Assembly: GCF_040276085.1 (NCBI RefSeq)
Contig: NZ_JBELOK010000007.1
Location: 1-64,000 of the forward strand
Source of the DNA: Castellaniella sp040276085
GTDB lineage: Bacteria; Pseudomonadota; Gammaproteobacteria; Burkholderiales; Burkholderiaceae_B
Length of the DNA stretch: 64,000 bases
Reading direction: 5' to 3'
Shown here: piece by piece, positions 43,523-51,821 of the stretch
How positions within the stretch are numbered: position 1 is the first letter of the stretch
Layout: each line of letters starts with the position of its first letter
The notes under the pieces: model-generated
What the model saw: only the letters and a program-made list of their open reading frames with translations
What the model was told of the DNA's origin: nothing
Database searches by the model: none
Translations under genes and position numbers: made by a program

Positions 43523-45448
43523 TCAAATGGGATCTGTTTGCAGGGTCTCCAGGGTAGTCTGTACTTCCAGCCAGTCGTTTTCGTGTGTTTGCAAGGCCTT
43601 GCTGAGCTCACCGTGCTCAGCCAGAACGCCAGGGCGGGTGTCTTTATGTGCGTCGGTATAGAAGTCGGGGCTTGCGATCAGGACATCCAGCTCGGCCAAC
43701 CGCTTTTGCGTGCGCGCCATCTGATCTTCAATTTTTTTCAGCCGCGTCTCTAGCGGCTTGCGCTGTGCCGCCAGCTGTTGCCGAGCCTGGGCTTGTTCCC
43801 GACGCTGCGCCTTGCGGTCTTTCTCTGGTGTGGTTTGCGTGCGGCTGGCTTGATTCAGTTGACTTTGGCGCTGTTGCAGCCAGTCGCGATAGTCTTCGAG
43901 GTCGCCATCAAATGGTTCGATACGACCATCCGCCACAATCCAGAAAGTATCCACGGTGGTACGCAGCAGGTGCCGGTCGTGTGATACCAGCAGCACGCTG
44001 CCGGGAAACTCGGCCAGGGCTCGGGCCAGGGCTTCTCGTGTGTCCACATCCAGGTGGTTGCTGGGTTCGTCCAGCAAGAGCAAATTGGGCTTGCGCCACA
44101 CGATCAGGGCCAGGGCAAGGCGTGCTTTTTCTCCACCGGAAAATGGTGCCACTGGCTGGTTGACCATATCGCCGCCAAACCCGAAGCGGCCCAGCATATT
44201 GCGCAATTCCTGCTCGCGGACATTGGGTGCGATCCGGGCAAAATGCTGCAGGGGGCTGGACTCCGGATCCAGTACATCAAGCTGTTGCTGGGCAAAGTAG
44301 CCAATCTCCAGCCCCTTGGCCGGCTGGTAATTGCCTGCCACAGGGGCCAGCTCTTGCGCCAGTGTCTTGACCAGCGTGCTTTTGCCGGCCCCATTGACAC
44401 CCAGGATACCAATCCGGCTGCCACCACGCACCAACACATTGATGTCTTGCAGGATGGTTTTTGGTGGCTGATCGCCGGTGCCGGCATAGCCCAGGGTGGC
44501 GTCTTCCAGCCGTAGCAGTACGTCTGGGGTGTGTGCGGGCTCTGGCAAGCGGATGTCGATGCCGGATTCTACCGCCAGGGGTGCCAGTACTTGCATGCGG
44601 GCCAGGGCTTTGACACGGCTTTGGGCCTGTTTTGCCTTGGTGGCCTTGGCCTTGAAGCGATCAATGAATGATTGCAGATGTGCCGTCTCGCGGGCCTGTT
44701 TCTGACGTGCCAGCTGATTCTGGCGCAGCCGTTCTGCGCGTTGCTCGACAAAATCCTCGTAGCCGCCCTTGTAGCGGACCAGTTTACCGTTTTCAAAATG
44801 CAGGATGGTGCGTGCGACGGCATCCAGAAACTCGGTGTCGTGCGAGATCAGCAAGACCGTGCCCGGGTAGCTGGTCAGCCAGCGCTCCAGCCAGAGCATG
44901 GCATCCAGATCAAGGTGGTTGGTGGGCTCATCCAGCAACAACAGATCGGAGGGGGCCATCAGCGCACGCGCCAGGGCGATGCGCATCTGCCAGCCACCCG
45001 AGAAACTGGCCACAGGCTGATTCCATTGCTGGGGAGCAAATCCTAGGCCCGCCAGCAGCTGCTCGGCACGTGACGGTGCACTCCAGGCATCGGCTTCGAT
45101 CAGTGCCGTCTCGAGTTCGGCGATGGCTTGCCCTTCGTCGGGGCGCAGAGCGGCGCGCCGGGCCTGGATATCCCGCAGGTGGCGATCACCGTCAATGACG
45201 AATTCTCGCGCGGCCCGATGGGTGTCGTGCAGGATCTGTTCGACACTGGCAATACGCCAGGCATCCGGGATCGTGACCGAGCCTGCATCTGCGTCAACCT
45301 GCCCTTGCAGCAGGGCAAATAGCGAGGATTTGCCCGCCCCGTTGTGGCCCACAAAACCAACCCGCTCGCCGGGGTGGACCACAAAATCAGCCTCGTCCAG
45401 CAGTACCTTGATACCGCGCCTGAGGGTCAAACCATTGGCACGAATCAT
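43523..45448 (-). CDS. ABC-F family ATPase (YheS/Uup-like)
   Basis: A 641-residue soluble protein with two ABC domains and no membrane part. Walker A GHNGAGKSS and GVNGAGKST, signature FSGGWQMRIALARAL and FSGGEKARLALALIV, and Walker B LLLLDEPTNHLDLD and LLLLDEPSNHLDVD are all present. A charged linker and a C-terminal coiled coil (from about residue 550) complete the ABC-F plan. ABC-F proteins act on the ribosome. The YheS branch is the best fit; the exact role is not settled by sequence. Confidence 0.92.
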   Translation of the reverse strand: MIRANGLTLRRGIKVLLDEADFVVHPGERVGFVGHNGAGKSSLFALLQGQVDADAGSVTIPDAWRIASVEQILHDTHRAAREFVIDGDRHLRDIQARRAALRPDEGQAIAELETALIEADAWSAPSRAEQLLAGLGFAPQQWNQPVASFSGGWQMRIALARALMAPSDLLLLDEPTNHLDLDAMLWLERWLTSYPGTVLLISHDTEFLDAVARTILHFENGKLVRYKGGYEDFVEQRAERLRQNQLARQKQARETAHLQSFIDRFKAKATKAKQAQSRVKALARMQVLAPLAVESGIDIRLPEPAHTPDVLLRLEDATLGYAGTGDQPPKTILQDINVLVRGGSRIGILGVNGAGKSTLVKTLAQELAPVAGNYQPAKGLEIGYFAQQQLDVLDPESSPLQHFARIAPNVREQELRNMLGRFGFGGDMVNQPVAPFSGGEKARLALALIVWRKPNLLLLDEPSNHLDVDTREALARALAEFPGSVLLVSHDRHLLRTTVDTFWIVADGRIEPFDGDLEDYRDWLQQRQSQLNQASRTQTTPEKDRKAQRREQAQARQQLAAQRKPLETRLKKIEDQMARTQKRLAELDVLIASPDFYTDAHKDTRPGVLAEHGELSKALQTHENDWLEVQTTLETLQTDPI

Positions 45449-46341
45449 GTGAGCAACTGCGCGCGACGCAACAACAGAATCTGATCGCTGGCGGTTTCAG
45501 TGCTTAACCAGACGGGATCGAACTGCGGAAACGCCGCTTCAAAGTGCGTGTACTCGTGGCCGATCTCCAGCACCAGCACTCCGTCTTCATCCAGAAAGTC
45601 GGGCGCTTGCGTCAGGATGCGTCGTACCAGGTCCATTCCGTCGGTGCCACCGGCCAATGCCAGCGTGGGCTCGTGCCGGTATTCGGGGGGCAGTGCCGTC
45701 ATCGACTGGCTGTTGACGTACGGCGGGTTGCACACAATAAGCTGATAGCGGCGATCAGCCGGGATCTGTGCGAAGAGGTCGCTGCGCAGCGCCTGGACGC
45801 GGCCTTGCATCGCATGCAAGGCAATATTGGATTGGGCCACTGCCAATGCGTCTGCCGACAGATCCACGGCATCCACGGTTGCTTCTTCAAACGCCAGTGC
45901 AGCCAAAATGGCCAGGCACCCTGAGCCCGTGCAGAGATCCAGCACTCGGGTGACGTCGCCCGGGTTTGCGATCCAGGGCTGCAGTTGCTCTGCCAGCAAC
46001 TCGGCAATGGGTGATCGCGGCACGATCACGCGCTCGTCCACCAAAAAGCGCTGGCCTTGCAACCAGGCTTCGCCTGTCAGGTAGGCAGCAGGTTTGCGGC
46101 TGGTGACACGCTCGTGGATCAGGTCGACGCAGCGCAAGCGCTCGCGCTCCAGCAGTCGGGCATCCAGAAAAGGTTCGAGTGTGTCCAGTGGCAAATGCAA
46201 GGTATGCAGCAGCAGATAAGCAGCTTCGTCCCAGGCGTTGTCGCTTCCGTGGCCAAACACCAGGTTGGCGCCGCGAAAGCGGGTTACGGCCCAGCGCAGC
46301 ATGTCACGCAGGGTAATCAGTTCAGTATGTGGAGCAGCCAT
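45445..46341 (-). CDS. prmB: Ribosomal protein L3 glutamine N5-methyltransferase
   Basis: A 298-residue SAM-dependent enzyme with the NPPY motif (VCNPPYVNSQ) that methylates Gln. SAM-binding LDLCTGSGCLAILAA lies in the middle. The PrmB rather than PrmC assignment follows from length, the N-terminal region and the VNSQSM context. The ATG is 48 bases downstream of the dapE stop, and its stop overlaps the ABC-F start by four bases, giving two translation-related genes in tandem. Confidence 0.93.
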   Translation of the reverse strand: MAAPHTELITLRDMLRWAVTRFRGANLVFGHGSDNAWDEAAYLLLHTLHLPLDTLEPFLDARLLERERLRCVDLIHERVTSRKPAAYLTGEAWLQGQRFLVDERVIVPRSPIAELLAEQLQPWIANPGDVTRVLDLCTGSGCLAILAALAFEEATVDAVDLSADALAVAQSNIALHAMQGRVQALRSDLFAQIPADRRYQLIVCNPPYVNSQSMTALPPEYRHEPTLALAGGTDGMDLVRRILTQAPDFLDEDGVLVLEIGHEYTHFEAAFPQFDPVWLSTETASDQILLLRRAQLLT

Positions 46342-46389
46342 CAGGGCGAATTCCGTTCAGTGAGCAGGGCGTCCGCCTGGCTGCAGTCG

Positions 46390-47538
46390 TCAGGTGGCAG
46401 GCGGGTCGGGCAGCAGGGTTTCGAGCACTCTGCGATAAATGTTTTTAAGAGGGGCCAACTGGTTTAGCGGAATGCGCTCGCCGGCCTGATGAATCGTGGC
46501 GTTAAGCGGGCCAAATTCGATCACTTGCGGGCAGATGGCGGCAATGAAGCGACCATCGGAGGTTCCCCCGGTGGTGGACAGCTGCGCTTGTGTGCCGGTT
46601 TCTGCCGTGATGGCCGATTGTAGCGCAGCGCAGAGTGGCCCTTGAGGGGTAAGAAATGGCTCGCCATTCAGGGTCCATTCGATGCTGAAATCCAGCTGAT
46701 GCTGCTGCAAGATGGCGATTGTGCGGCTTTTGAGGGTGTCTGGGGTACTGGCCGTCGCGAACCGGAAGTTGCAATCCAGTATGGCGACCCCCGGGATGAC
46801 ATTGCTTGCGCCGGTACCTGAATGCAGGTTTGACACCTGAAACGAGGTTGCCGGGAAATACTCGTTGCCCGTGTCCCAGACTGTATTGCAGAGTTCAGTC
46901 AGGGCTGGCGCCAACTGGTGTACGGGGTTGCGCGCCAGATGAGGATAGGCCACATGGCCCTGAATCCCGTGTACCTGGATACGTGCGGATAAAGACCCCC
47001 GCCGGCCGTTCTTGATGGTGTCTCCCAGTGCCTGGCTGCTTGTGGGCTCGCCGACGATGCAGTAGTCCAGTGTTTCGCCGCGGGCCTGGAGTGTATGTAC
47101 CACCTGTACCGTACCCTGGGTGGCAGGGCCTTCTTCGTCTGAGGTGAGCAGACAGGCAACCGAGCCGCTGTGCGAAGGGTGTGCCGCCACGAATTCTTCC
47201 AGTGCCACGACAAAGGCAGCCAGAGAGCTTTTCATGTCGGCGGCGCCTCGGCCTACCAGCCAGCCATCGGTTTCAGTGGCCGTAAACGGGTCTTGTGCCC
47301 AGGTGTCCGGAGGCCCAGGAGGGACAACATCGGTATGCCCGGCAAATACCATCACAGGGCCTTCTGTGCCGCGTCGAGCCCACAGATTGCTGACTGCGCC
47401 ACCGGGTAGGGATTCGCAGTGAAAACCCAGTGCCTGCAGCCGCGAGGCGATCAGATGCTGGCAGCCTGCATCATCGGGGGTCACTGATGGCCTGGCGATC
47501 AGCTCGCGCGCCAGATCCAGCACGTCCTGGTCGGCCAT
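46390..47538 (-). CDS. dapE: Succinyl-diaminopimelate desuccinylase
   Basis: A 382-residue zinc enzyme of lysine and diaminopimelate synthesis. Metal-binding motifs FAGHTDVVPPG, GAADMKSSLA and TSDEEGPA are intact. The substrate is N-succinyl-LL-diaminopimelate. It lies two bases after dapD, which precedes it in the pathway, so the pair is one transcription unit. Confidence 0.96.
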   Translation of the reverse strand: MADQDVLDLARELIARPSVTPDDAGCQHLIASRLQALGFHCESLPGGAVSNLWARRGTEGPVMVFAGHTDVVPPGPPDTWAQDPFTATETDGWLVGRGAADMKSSLAAFVVALEEFVAAHPSHSGSVACLLTSDEEGPATQGTVQVVHTLQARGETLDYCIVGEPTSSQALGDTIKNGRRGSLSARIQVHGIQGHVAYPHLARNPVHQLAPALTELCNTVWDTGNEYFPATSFQVSNLHSGTGASNVIPGVAILDCNFRFATASTPDTLKSRTIAILQQHQLDFSIEWTLNGEPFLTPQGPLCAALQSAITAETGTQAQLSTTGGTSDGRFIAAICPQVIEFGPLNATIHQAGERIPLNQLAPLKNIYRRVLETLLPDPPAT

Positions 47539-47540
47539 GC

Positions 47541-48368
47541 TTATGTCCTCAGAAGATCGTTGATGCTGGTTTTGGCGCGTGTGCGCGCGTCCACCCGCTT
47601 GACGATGACCGCGCAGGCAAGGCTATGGCTGCCGTCTGCTGCGGGTAACGAGCCTGGCACCACCACCGAGCCGGCGGGCACACGGCCATAATAAATGTCC
47701 CCGGTGGTGCGATCGTAGATCTTGGTGCTTTGCGAGATAAAGACGCCCATGGCCAGCACCGAGTTTTCTTCGATGATCACGCCTTCGACAATCTCGGACC
47801 GTGCGCCGATGAAGCAATTGTCTTCGATGATGGTGGGGCCGGCCTGCAGGGGCTCAAGCACCCCGCCAATCCCCACGCCGCCAGACAGGTGCACATGGGC
47901 ACCGATCTGTGCGCAGGATCCCACGGTGGCCCAGGTATCGATCATCGAGCCTGCGCCCACCCGGGCGCCAATATTGACGTAAGAAGGCATCAACACCACA
48001 TCAGGGGCGACATAAGCCCCCCGGCGCACAATGGCGCCCGGCACCACCCGAAAGCCGCCTTGCTGGAAGTCGGCCGGGGAGTAATCCTGGAACTTGAGGG
48101 GGACCTTGTCGTAGTGTTGTTGCGGTGGTGTCCCCATGATCCGGTTTTCAGTCAGCCGAAAAGACAGCAGAACCGCCATCTTCAGCCACTGATGTACCTG
48201 CCAGTGGCCATCGGCCGTTTTCTCGGCTACTCGCAAAGAACCGTTGTCGAGCCCGGCCAGGATGTGGTCGACGGCTTCGCGCAAGGTACTGGCAGCACTG
48301 GATGGGTTGAGGGTGGCGCGATCCTCCCAGGCGGATTCGATTAGATGCTGAAGTTCGGCGTGTGACAT
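47541..48368 (-). CDS. dapD: Tetrahydrodipicolinate N-succinyltransferase
   Basis: A 275-residue trimeric enzyme. An N-terminal helical part (MSHAELQHLIESAWEDRATL) is followed by a left-handed beta-helix of hexapeptide repeats (GAYVAPDVVLMPSYVNIGARVG and later GAHVHLSGGVGIGGVLEP). It makes the substrate that leads to DapE. The start at 48368 is followed upstream by a 180-base gap to lysE, which should hold both promoters. Confidence 0.96.
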   Translation of the reverse strand: MSHAELQHLIESAWEDRATLNPSSAASTLREAVDHILAGLDNGSLRVAEKTADGHWQVHQWLKMAVLLSFRLTENRIMGTPPQQHYDKVPLKFQDYSPADFQQGGFRVVPGAIVRRGAYVAPDVVLMPSYVNIGARVGAGSMIDTWATVGSCAQIGAHVHLSGGVGIGGVLEPLQAGPTIIEDNCFIGARSEIVEGVIIEENSVLAMGVFISQSTKIYDRTTGDIYYGRVPAGSVVVPGSLPAADGSHSLACAVIVKRVDARTRAKTSINDLLRT

Positions 48369-48548
48369 TGTGGGTACGATCAGGCGATCGCCGTCGATTG
48401 CGGGAAAAAATTTTATCAGGGTGTGGGCAAACCTGTGTGGGATCCGTTCAATTTTTGTTCAGCTTGCCGGGTGTCTGCCAAAAGCGTAATGTAGTCGCCT
48501 GCCTTGCCCCTGGAAAAACGCTGCTGGGGGCCCTTTGCCGTGATCACC

Positions 48549-49175
48549 ATGACAACCGCTACATTTACTCTGTTTTTTCTGACGTTTCTGCTCGTTTCCC
48601 TTACACCCGGCATGTGCATGGTGCTGTCGCTCAGCCTGGGCATGACGGTTGGCGTCCGGCGCACCAGCTGGATGTGGCTCGGAGAACTGGTGGGCGTCGG
48701 GATCGTCGCCCTGGGGTCTGTATTGGGAGCAGCTACTGTTCTGCTGCAATATCCACCGCTGTTCACTGCGTTCAAGTGGGGTGGGGGGGCTTACCTAATC
48801 TGGCTGGGCATCGAAATGTGGCGCTCCAAAGGCAGCCTGGCTATTCCAGATGTCACTTGCGGCCAGCAGCAGCAAGCACCGCGGCGGCTGCAGCTGGTGA
48901 TGCAGGGTTTTATTACTGCAGTGGCCAATCCAAAAGGCTGGGCCTTTTTTATCGCACTGCTGCCTCCTTTCCTTGATTTTAATCAGCCCATGGCGCCACA
49001 ACTGACGCTATTACTGGGCATTATTCTCAGTATCGAGCTCTGCAGCCTGATTCTGTATGCCATGGGTGGCTCGGTAGCACGCAAGCTGTTATCCAGCCGA
49101 GCCAATGTCAAGCTGCTCAATCGCGCAGCCGGCACCCTGATCGCCGGAATCGGTCTTTGGCTGATGCTTGATTAA
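48549..49175 (+). CDS. LysE/RhtB-family amino acid exporter
   Basis: A 208-residue inner-membrane protein with about six hydrophobic segments. The N-terminal motif LVSLTPGMCMVLSLSLGMTVGVRR is the LysE/RhtB signature. The open frame extends to 48504, but the Met at 48549 begins the usual short N-terminus. Placement opposite dapD/dapE (lysine synthesis) suggests a possible role in lysine or related amino acid export, which is only inference. Confidence 0.88.
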   Translation: MTTATFTLFFLTFLLVSLTPGMCMVLSLSLGMTVGVRRTSWMWLGELVGVGIVALGSVLGAATVLLQYPPLFTAFKWGGGAYLIWLGIEMWRSKGSLAIPDVTCGQQQQAPRRLQLVMQGFITAVANPKGWAFFIALLPPFLDFNQPMAPQLTLLLGIILSIELCSLILYAMGGSVARKLLSSRANVKLLNRAAGTLIAGIGLWLMLD

Positions 49176-49194
49176 ACTCATCGTGCATAAAAAA

Positions 49195-49219
49195 ACGCCC
49201 CAGCAGATGCATGGGGCGT
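49195..49219. terminator. Hairpin after the LysE-type gene
   Basis: ACGCCCCA and TGGGGCGT pair around a nine-base loop (GCAGATGCA). The A run (49188-49195) precedes it on the plus strand, so it looks like a rho-independent terminator read on the minus strand; on the plus strand there is a stem but no T tract, so termination of the exporter gene would be weak. Confidence 0.5.
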
Positions 49220-49283
49220 CAAGTGCCGCTTTCGCAGGCAGTACGTCAGCTATATAGCAAGTGTGCTGTTCGGTTAATGTTCG

Positions 49284-49398
49284 TACTTAAATTTGGTGCC
49301 CTGGACTCGCCATGCTGCATTGCAGATCCGCGCGATAGCACCGGCTTTCGCTGTGGTTTGCGTCCTGCCTGACAAGCCCGTGCATCCGAATTTAAGTA
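49284..49398. repeat. Inverted-repeat-bounded 115-base element, MITE-like or IS remnant
   Basis: TACTTAAATTTGG (49284-49296) and CCGAATTTAAGTA (49386-49398) are inverted with one mismatch in 13. The similarity continues outwards: GGTTAATGTTCG on the left against the reverse complement GGTTAGTTCGGC on the right. About 90 bases lie between, with no coding potential. This fits a non-autonomous element or the joined ends of a deleted insertion sequence. Confidence 0.5.
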
Positions 49399-49419
49399 GC
49401 CGAACTAACCAGGCAGGAC
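49362..49419. repeat. Nine-base inverted repeat GTCCTGCCT/AGGCAGGAC
   Basis: Perfect nine-base arms at 49362-49370 and 49411-49419 enclose the right arm of the longer element. It may be a separate hairpin or part of the same mobile-element end. Confidence 0.45.
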
Positions 49420-49623
49420 ACTGATATGGTCGCTTTTTGTTAATGGATGAAAGTGTTCTTTGCTCATCAATGGTACGAGGTGATGCGGCAGAAGTCTGCT
49501 GCTGCGACGATGGATCAGACTGATATCCGTGGGTTGATTACCACCGTGCATGAATCCGTCGCGGAAGTTGCCTTGCTCTAGCAACGAGGTTACCTCGGGG
49601 GGCTCTGTTGATAGTGTGCATGA

Positions 49624-49855
49624 GGATTCTCCCTAGTCAGCGCCCGCTGCAGTCCATAGCCCGTGTGGCCAGCTTCGTAGGCGATACTCCTTCGCGGCGA
49701 CGCCGTAGCGTGTGCAACACCTTGAGTACCTGCTGCAGATCCGATCCCACAGAGCCCACGAAGCAGCTCGCCTCGCGTCCGGGCCCTCAGACAACAATCG
49801 CTGTGCTGTCCTTGTGCACATTCAACCCGACGAAGAATTTGATATCGTTACTCAC
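49624..49855 (-). pseudogene. IS110-family (IS1111-type) transposase, broken N-terminal fragment
   Basis: On the minus strand a GTG at 49855 opens VSNDIKFFVGLNVHKDS, an IS110-type start (usual form VGLDVHKDS; the catalytic Asp is replaced by Asn). An in-frame TGA occurs at 49787-49789, then GPGREASCFVGSVGSDL resumes. Further on the match moves to another frame: YEAGHTGYGLQRALTREN. The rest of the transposase is missing. Nonsense, frameshift and truncation together show a dead remnant. Confidence 0.75.
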
Positions 49856-49974
49856 GGCTCGTCTCCAGATGGTTTGCGGCTGGTTCGCCACGCAGCATCT
49901 AGCTTAACACTCTCGAAAGAGCGCACAGTCCACGATACTGAAGACGGGCTGCCTTCGCTTAACAAGCGACCATT

Positions 49975-50790
49975 ATGTCTAGCTTTAGCAGTCACCAGGA
50001 GGTCTAGCAGCACCCGTCCAAGGTGCTGGGCTACGCCATGCACTTCGGCATCTAGCTGCCCGCGACCGCCGTGCGCGGCGAACCCTGTCCCGTGCTGTAT
50101 TGGCTGTCCGGCCAAACCCGCACAGAACAGAACTTCATCATCAAGGCTGGCGCCCAGGCCTATGCGGCCCTGCATGGCCTGATCCTAGTTGCACCGGACA
50201 TCAGCCCGTGCGACGAGGGCGTGGCCGATGATCCCGCCTATGATCTAGAGCTGGGCGCCGGCTTCTACCTGAACGCCACCCAGGATTCGTGGGCTGCGCA
50301 TTACCGCATGCTGGACTATGTGGCTCAGGAACTGCAGGATCCGATCGAACGGCATTTTCCGAATTCTGGTGCGTGCAGCATTTCCGGCCATTTCATGGGC
50401 GGCCACGGAGCATTGGTCACAGCCCTGCGCAATCCCGGCCGCGACTGCAGCGTGTCCGCCTTTTCACCCATCGTCGCACCGTCCCGGTGCCCTGGGAGCA
50501 GGCAGAAGGCCTTTGCTGCCTATCTGGGTGATGGTCAGGCTGCCTGGACGCAATGGGATGAAGTCGAGTTGATCCGGTCGGCATCGGAGCGTTTACCGCT
50601 GCTGGTGATCCAGGGGCTAAGGGGCGAGTTTCTGGATGGGCAGTTACGCCCCGACCTGATGGAAGCCACCTGCCGCGATACCGGGCATCCGCTGACTCTG
50701 CACTGGTATGAGGGGTATAACCACAGCTATTACTTGATCGTTAGTTTTATTGACGATCATGTGGCGCATCATGCTAACGCATTGCGGTAA
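49975..50790 (+). pseudogene. fghA: S-formylglutathione hydrolase, inactivated
   Basis: Reading from ATG 49975 gives MSSFSSHQEV, then TAG (50005-50007), QHPSKVLGYAMHFGI, then TAG (50053-50055), and then an open frame to 50790. The protein is clearly S-formylglutathione hydrolase (PVLYWLSG, FIIKAGAQ, GAGFYLNATQ, YNHSYYLIVSFIDDH). Both stops fall where Tyr is usual (EVYQH, FGIYLP). The nucleophile motif GHSMGG is GHFMGG here: Ser replaced by Phe at 50392-50394. The catalytic Asp region also differs (VIQGLRGEFL instead of a DQGxxDxFL form). No formaldehyde dehydrogenase partner is nearby. The 3' end overlaps the LysR gene by 22 bases. Confidence 0.85.
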
Positions 50791-51689
50791 ACCTGGGTGC
50801 GGTTCAGTATGTATTCGATGAAGGTCGAGGTGGATCGTGTGTGGTAGCGGTTGGGCATGTAGAGCATGAACATTTCAGTGCCGAAGATGCTGAGATACCA
50901 CTCTTTGAGCGTAGTATTGACCTCGCCGCGCGCCACCTCGGCCTGTACGACGTAGTCAGGGACGATGCCCACTCCCAGGCCTGCCATGATGGCCTGGTGC
51001 AGAAACAAGAAATTTTCTGACATGAGCGTGGGTTCGAGCAGCACCTCCTGGCGGCGTTGCTTCTGGTACGCCGAGAGTCGCAGTTGACGGCCCGCTACCC
51101 CGGAGGTGAGGATAGGGGCTTTGGGCAGGTCTTCCAGCCGCTGCGGCAAGCCATATTGCTCGACGTACGCCTGCGAGGCACAGGCGGTGTAGCGCACGGG
51201 CCCCATGGGCCGTGCCACCAGGTTTTGCGGCGGGTTGGACATCACGCGAATCGAAATGTCCACTTCGTCGCGCAACATGTCGAGAATATGGTTCTCGAAC
51301 ATGACATCCAGGATGATGCCTGGATATTGACGCTTGAAGTCGATGAGCCACTGCGACATCACCACCTGCCCGAAGCCACTGGGAACACTCAGGCGGATGC
51401 GGCCTCTCAGCATGTGTCCGAGTTCACGGACGGAGTCTTTGGCGGTGGCTAGCTCGGTCTGGATCTTGCTGCCGTGCTCGTACAGGCGCAGCCCCACTTC
51501 GGTGGGCTCAATGCGCCGGGTCGTGCGCCGCACCAGTTGTTGTCCCAGGGATCGTTCGAGCCGGTTGAGGTGATAGCTGACGTTGGCGCGCGTCATTTTC
51601 AGGCGCCGGGCGGCGGCACTCAGGTTGCCAGCATCCAGAATCTCGACTAGAAAGATCAAGGATTCGGCATTCATGGAGCTTTGCGTCAT
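50769..51689 (-). CDS. LysR-family transcriptional regulator
   Basis: A 306-residue regulator. The N-terminal winged helix-turn-helix is visible (LSAAARRLKMTRANVSYHLNRLERSLGQQLVRR), followed by a periplasmic-binding-protein-like effector domain from about residue 95. It may start at 51689 or at the Met five codons later (51674). It is divergent from the beta-oxidation operon, with about 130 bases between, so it is the natural candidate to control it, probably responding to a pathway acid or CoA ester. The effector is unknown. Confidence 0.9.
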   Translation of the reverse strand: MTQSSMNAESLIFLVEILDAGNLSAAARRLKMTRANVSYHLNRLERSLGQQLVRRTTRRIEPTEVGLRLYEHGSKIQTELATAKDSVRELGHMLRGRIRLSVPSGFGQVVMSQWLIDFKRQYPGIILDVMFENHILDMLRDEVDISIRVMSNPPQNLVARPMGPVRYTACASQAYVEQYGLPQRLEDLPKAPILTSGVAGRQLRLSAYQKQRRQEVLLEPTLMSENFLFLHQAIMAGLGVGIVPDYVVQAEVARGEVNTTLKEWYLSIFGTEMFMLYMPNRYHTRSTSTFIEYILNRTQVYRNALA

Positions 51690-51718
51690 CGTGTACCTGT
51701 GCCATTGTCAAAAACGAC

Positions 51719-51733
51719 TTGACAGTGTGTCAA
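51719..51733. promoter_or_regulatory. Dyad TTGACA-GTG-TGTCAA in the LysR/beta-oxidation divergent region
   Basis: A perfect six-base inverted repeat with a three-base spacer. The same gap has the direct repeat TGCCATTGT at 51700-51708 and 51741-51749 on both sides of it, and TATATA just after. Size and position suit a LysR or other operator next to the promoter. Confidence 0.5.
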
Positions 51734-51770
51734 CTATATATGCCATTGTAAAGGGGTTTGATCGATGAAA

Positions 51771-51788
51771 GAATGATTCCAATCATTC
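51771..51788. promoter_or_regulatory. Dyad GAATGATT-CC-AATCATTC upstream of the beta-oxidation operon
   Basis: Perfect eight-base arms spaced by two bases, 33 bases before the first ATG of the operon. Its symmetry suits a dimeric repressor (for example a TetR/FadR-type operator) and differs from the dyad at 51719-51733, so a second regulator may act here. Confidence 0.5.
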
Positions 51789-51821
51789 AAGCATGATCGT
51801 GTGCATTCAGGAGACTCCGGT

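Larger units (their letters stand above)
49176..49974. other. Gene-free decayed zone with mobile-element remnants
   Basis: About 800 bases between the exporter and the dead hydrolase gene hold no intact gene. They contain a hairpin at 49195-49219, two nested inverted repeats (49284-49398 and 49362-49419), a 44-codon open frame at 49447-49581 that I cannot assign, and an IS110-like transposase fragment (49624-49855). A short perfect dyad TCGCTT/AAGCGA lies near 49955-49969. This looks like old insertion-sequence debris. Confidence 0.65.

Noticed and set aside
49447..49581. 44-codon open frame starting MKVFFAHQWYEVMRQ
   Set aside because: No family recognised, lies among mobile-element debris, and no ribosome site seen; it may be a fragment of a lost gene.
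50071..50790. 239-codon open frame as a functional S-formylglutathione hydrolase
   Set aside because: Upstream in-frame stops and loss of the Ser nucleophile show it is the remnant of a longer gene, so it is listed as a pseudogene.
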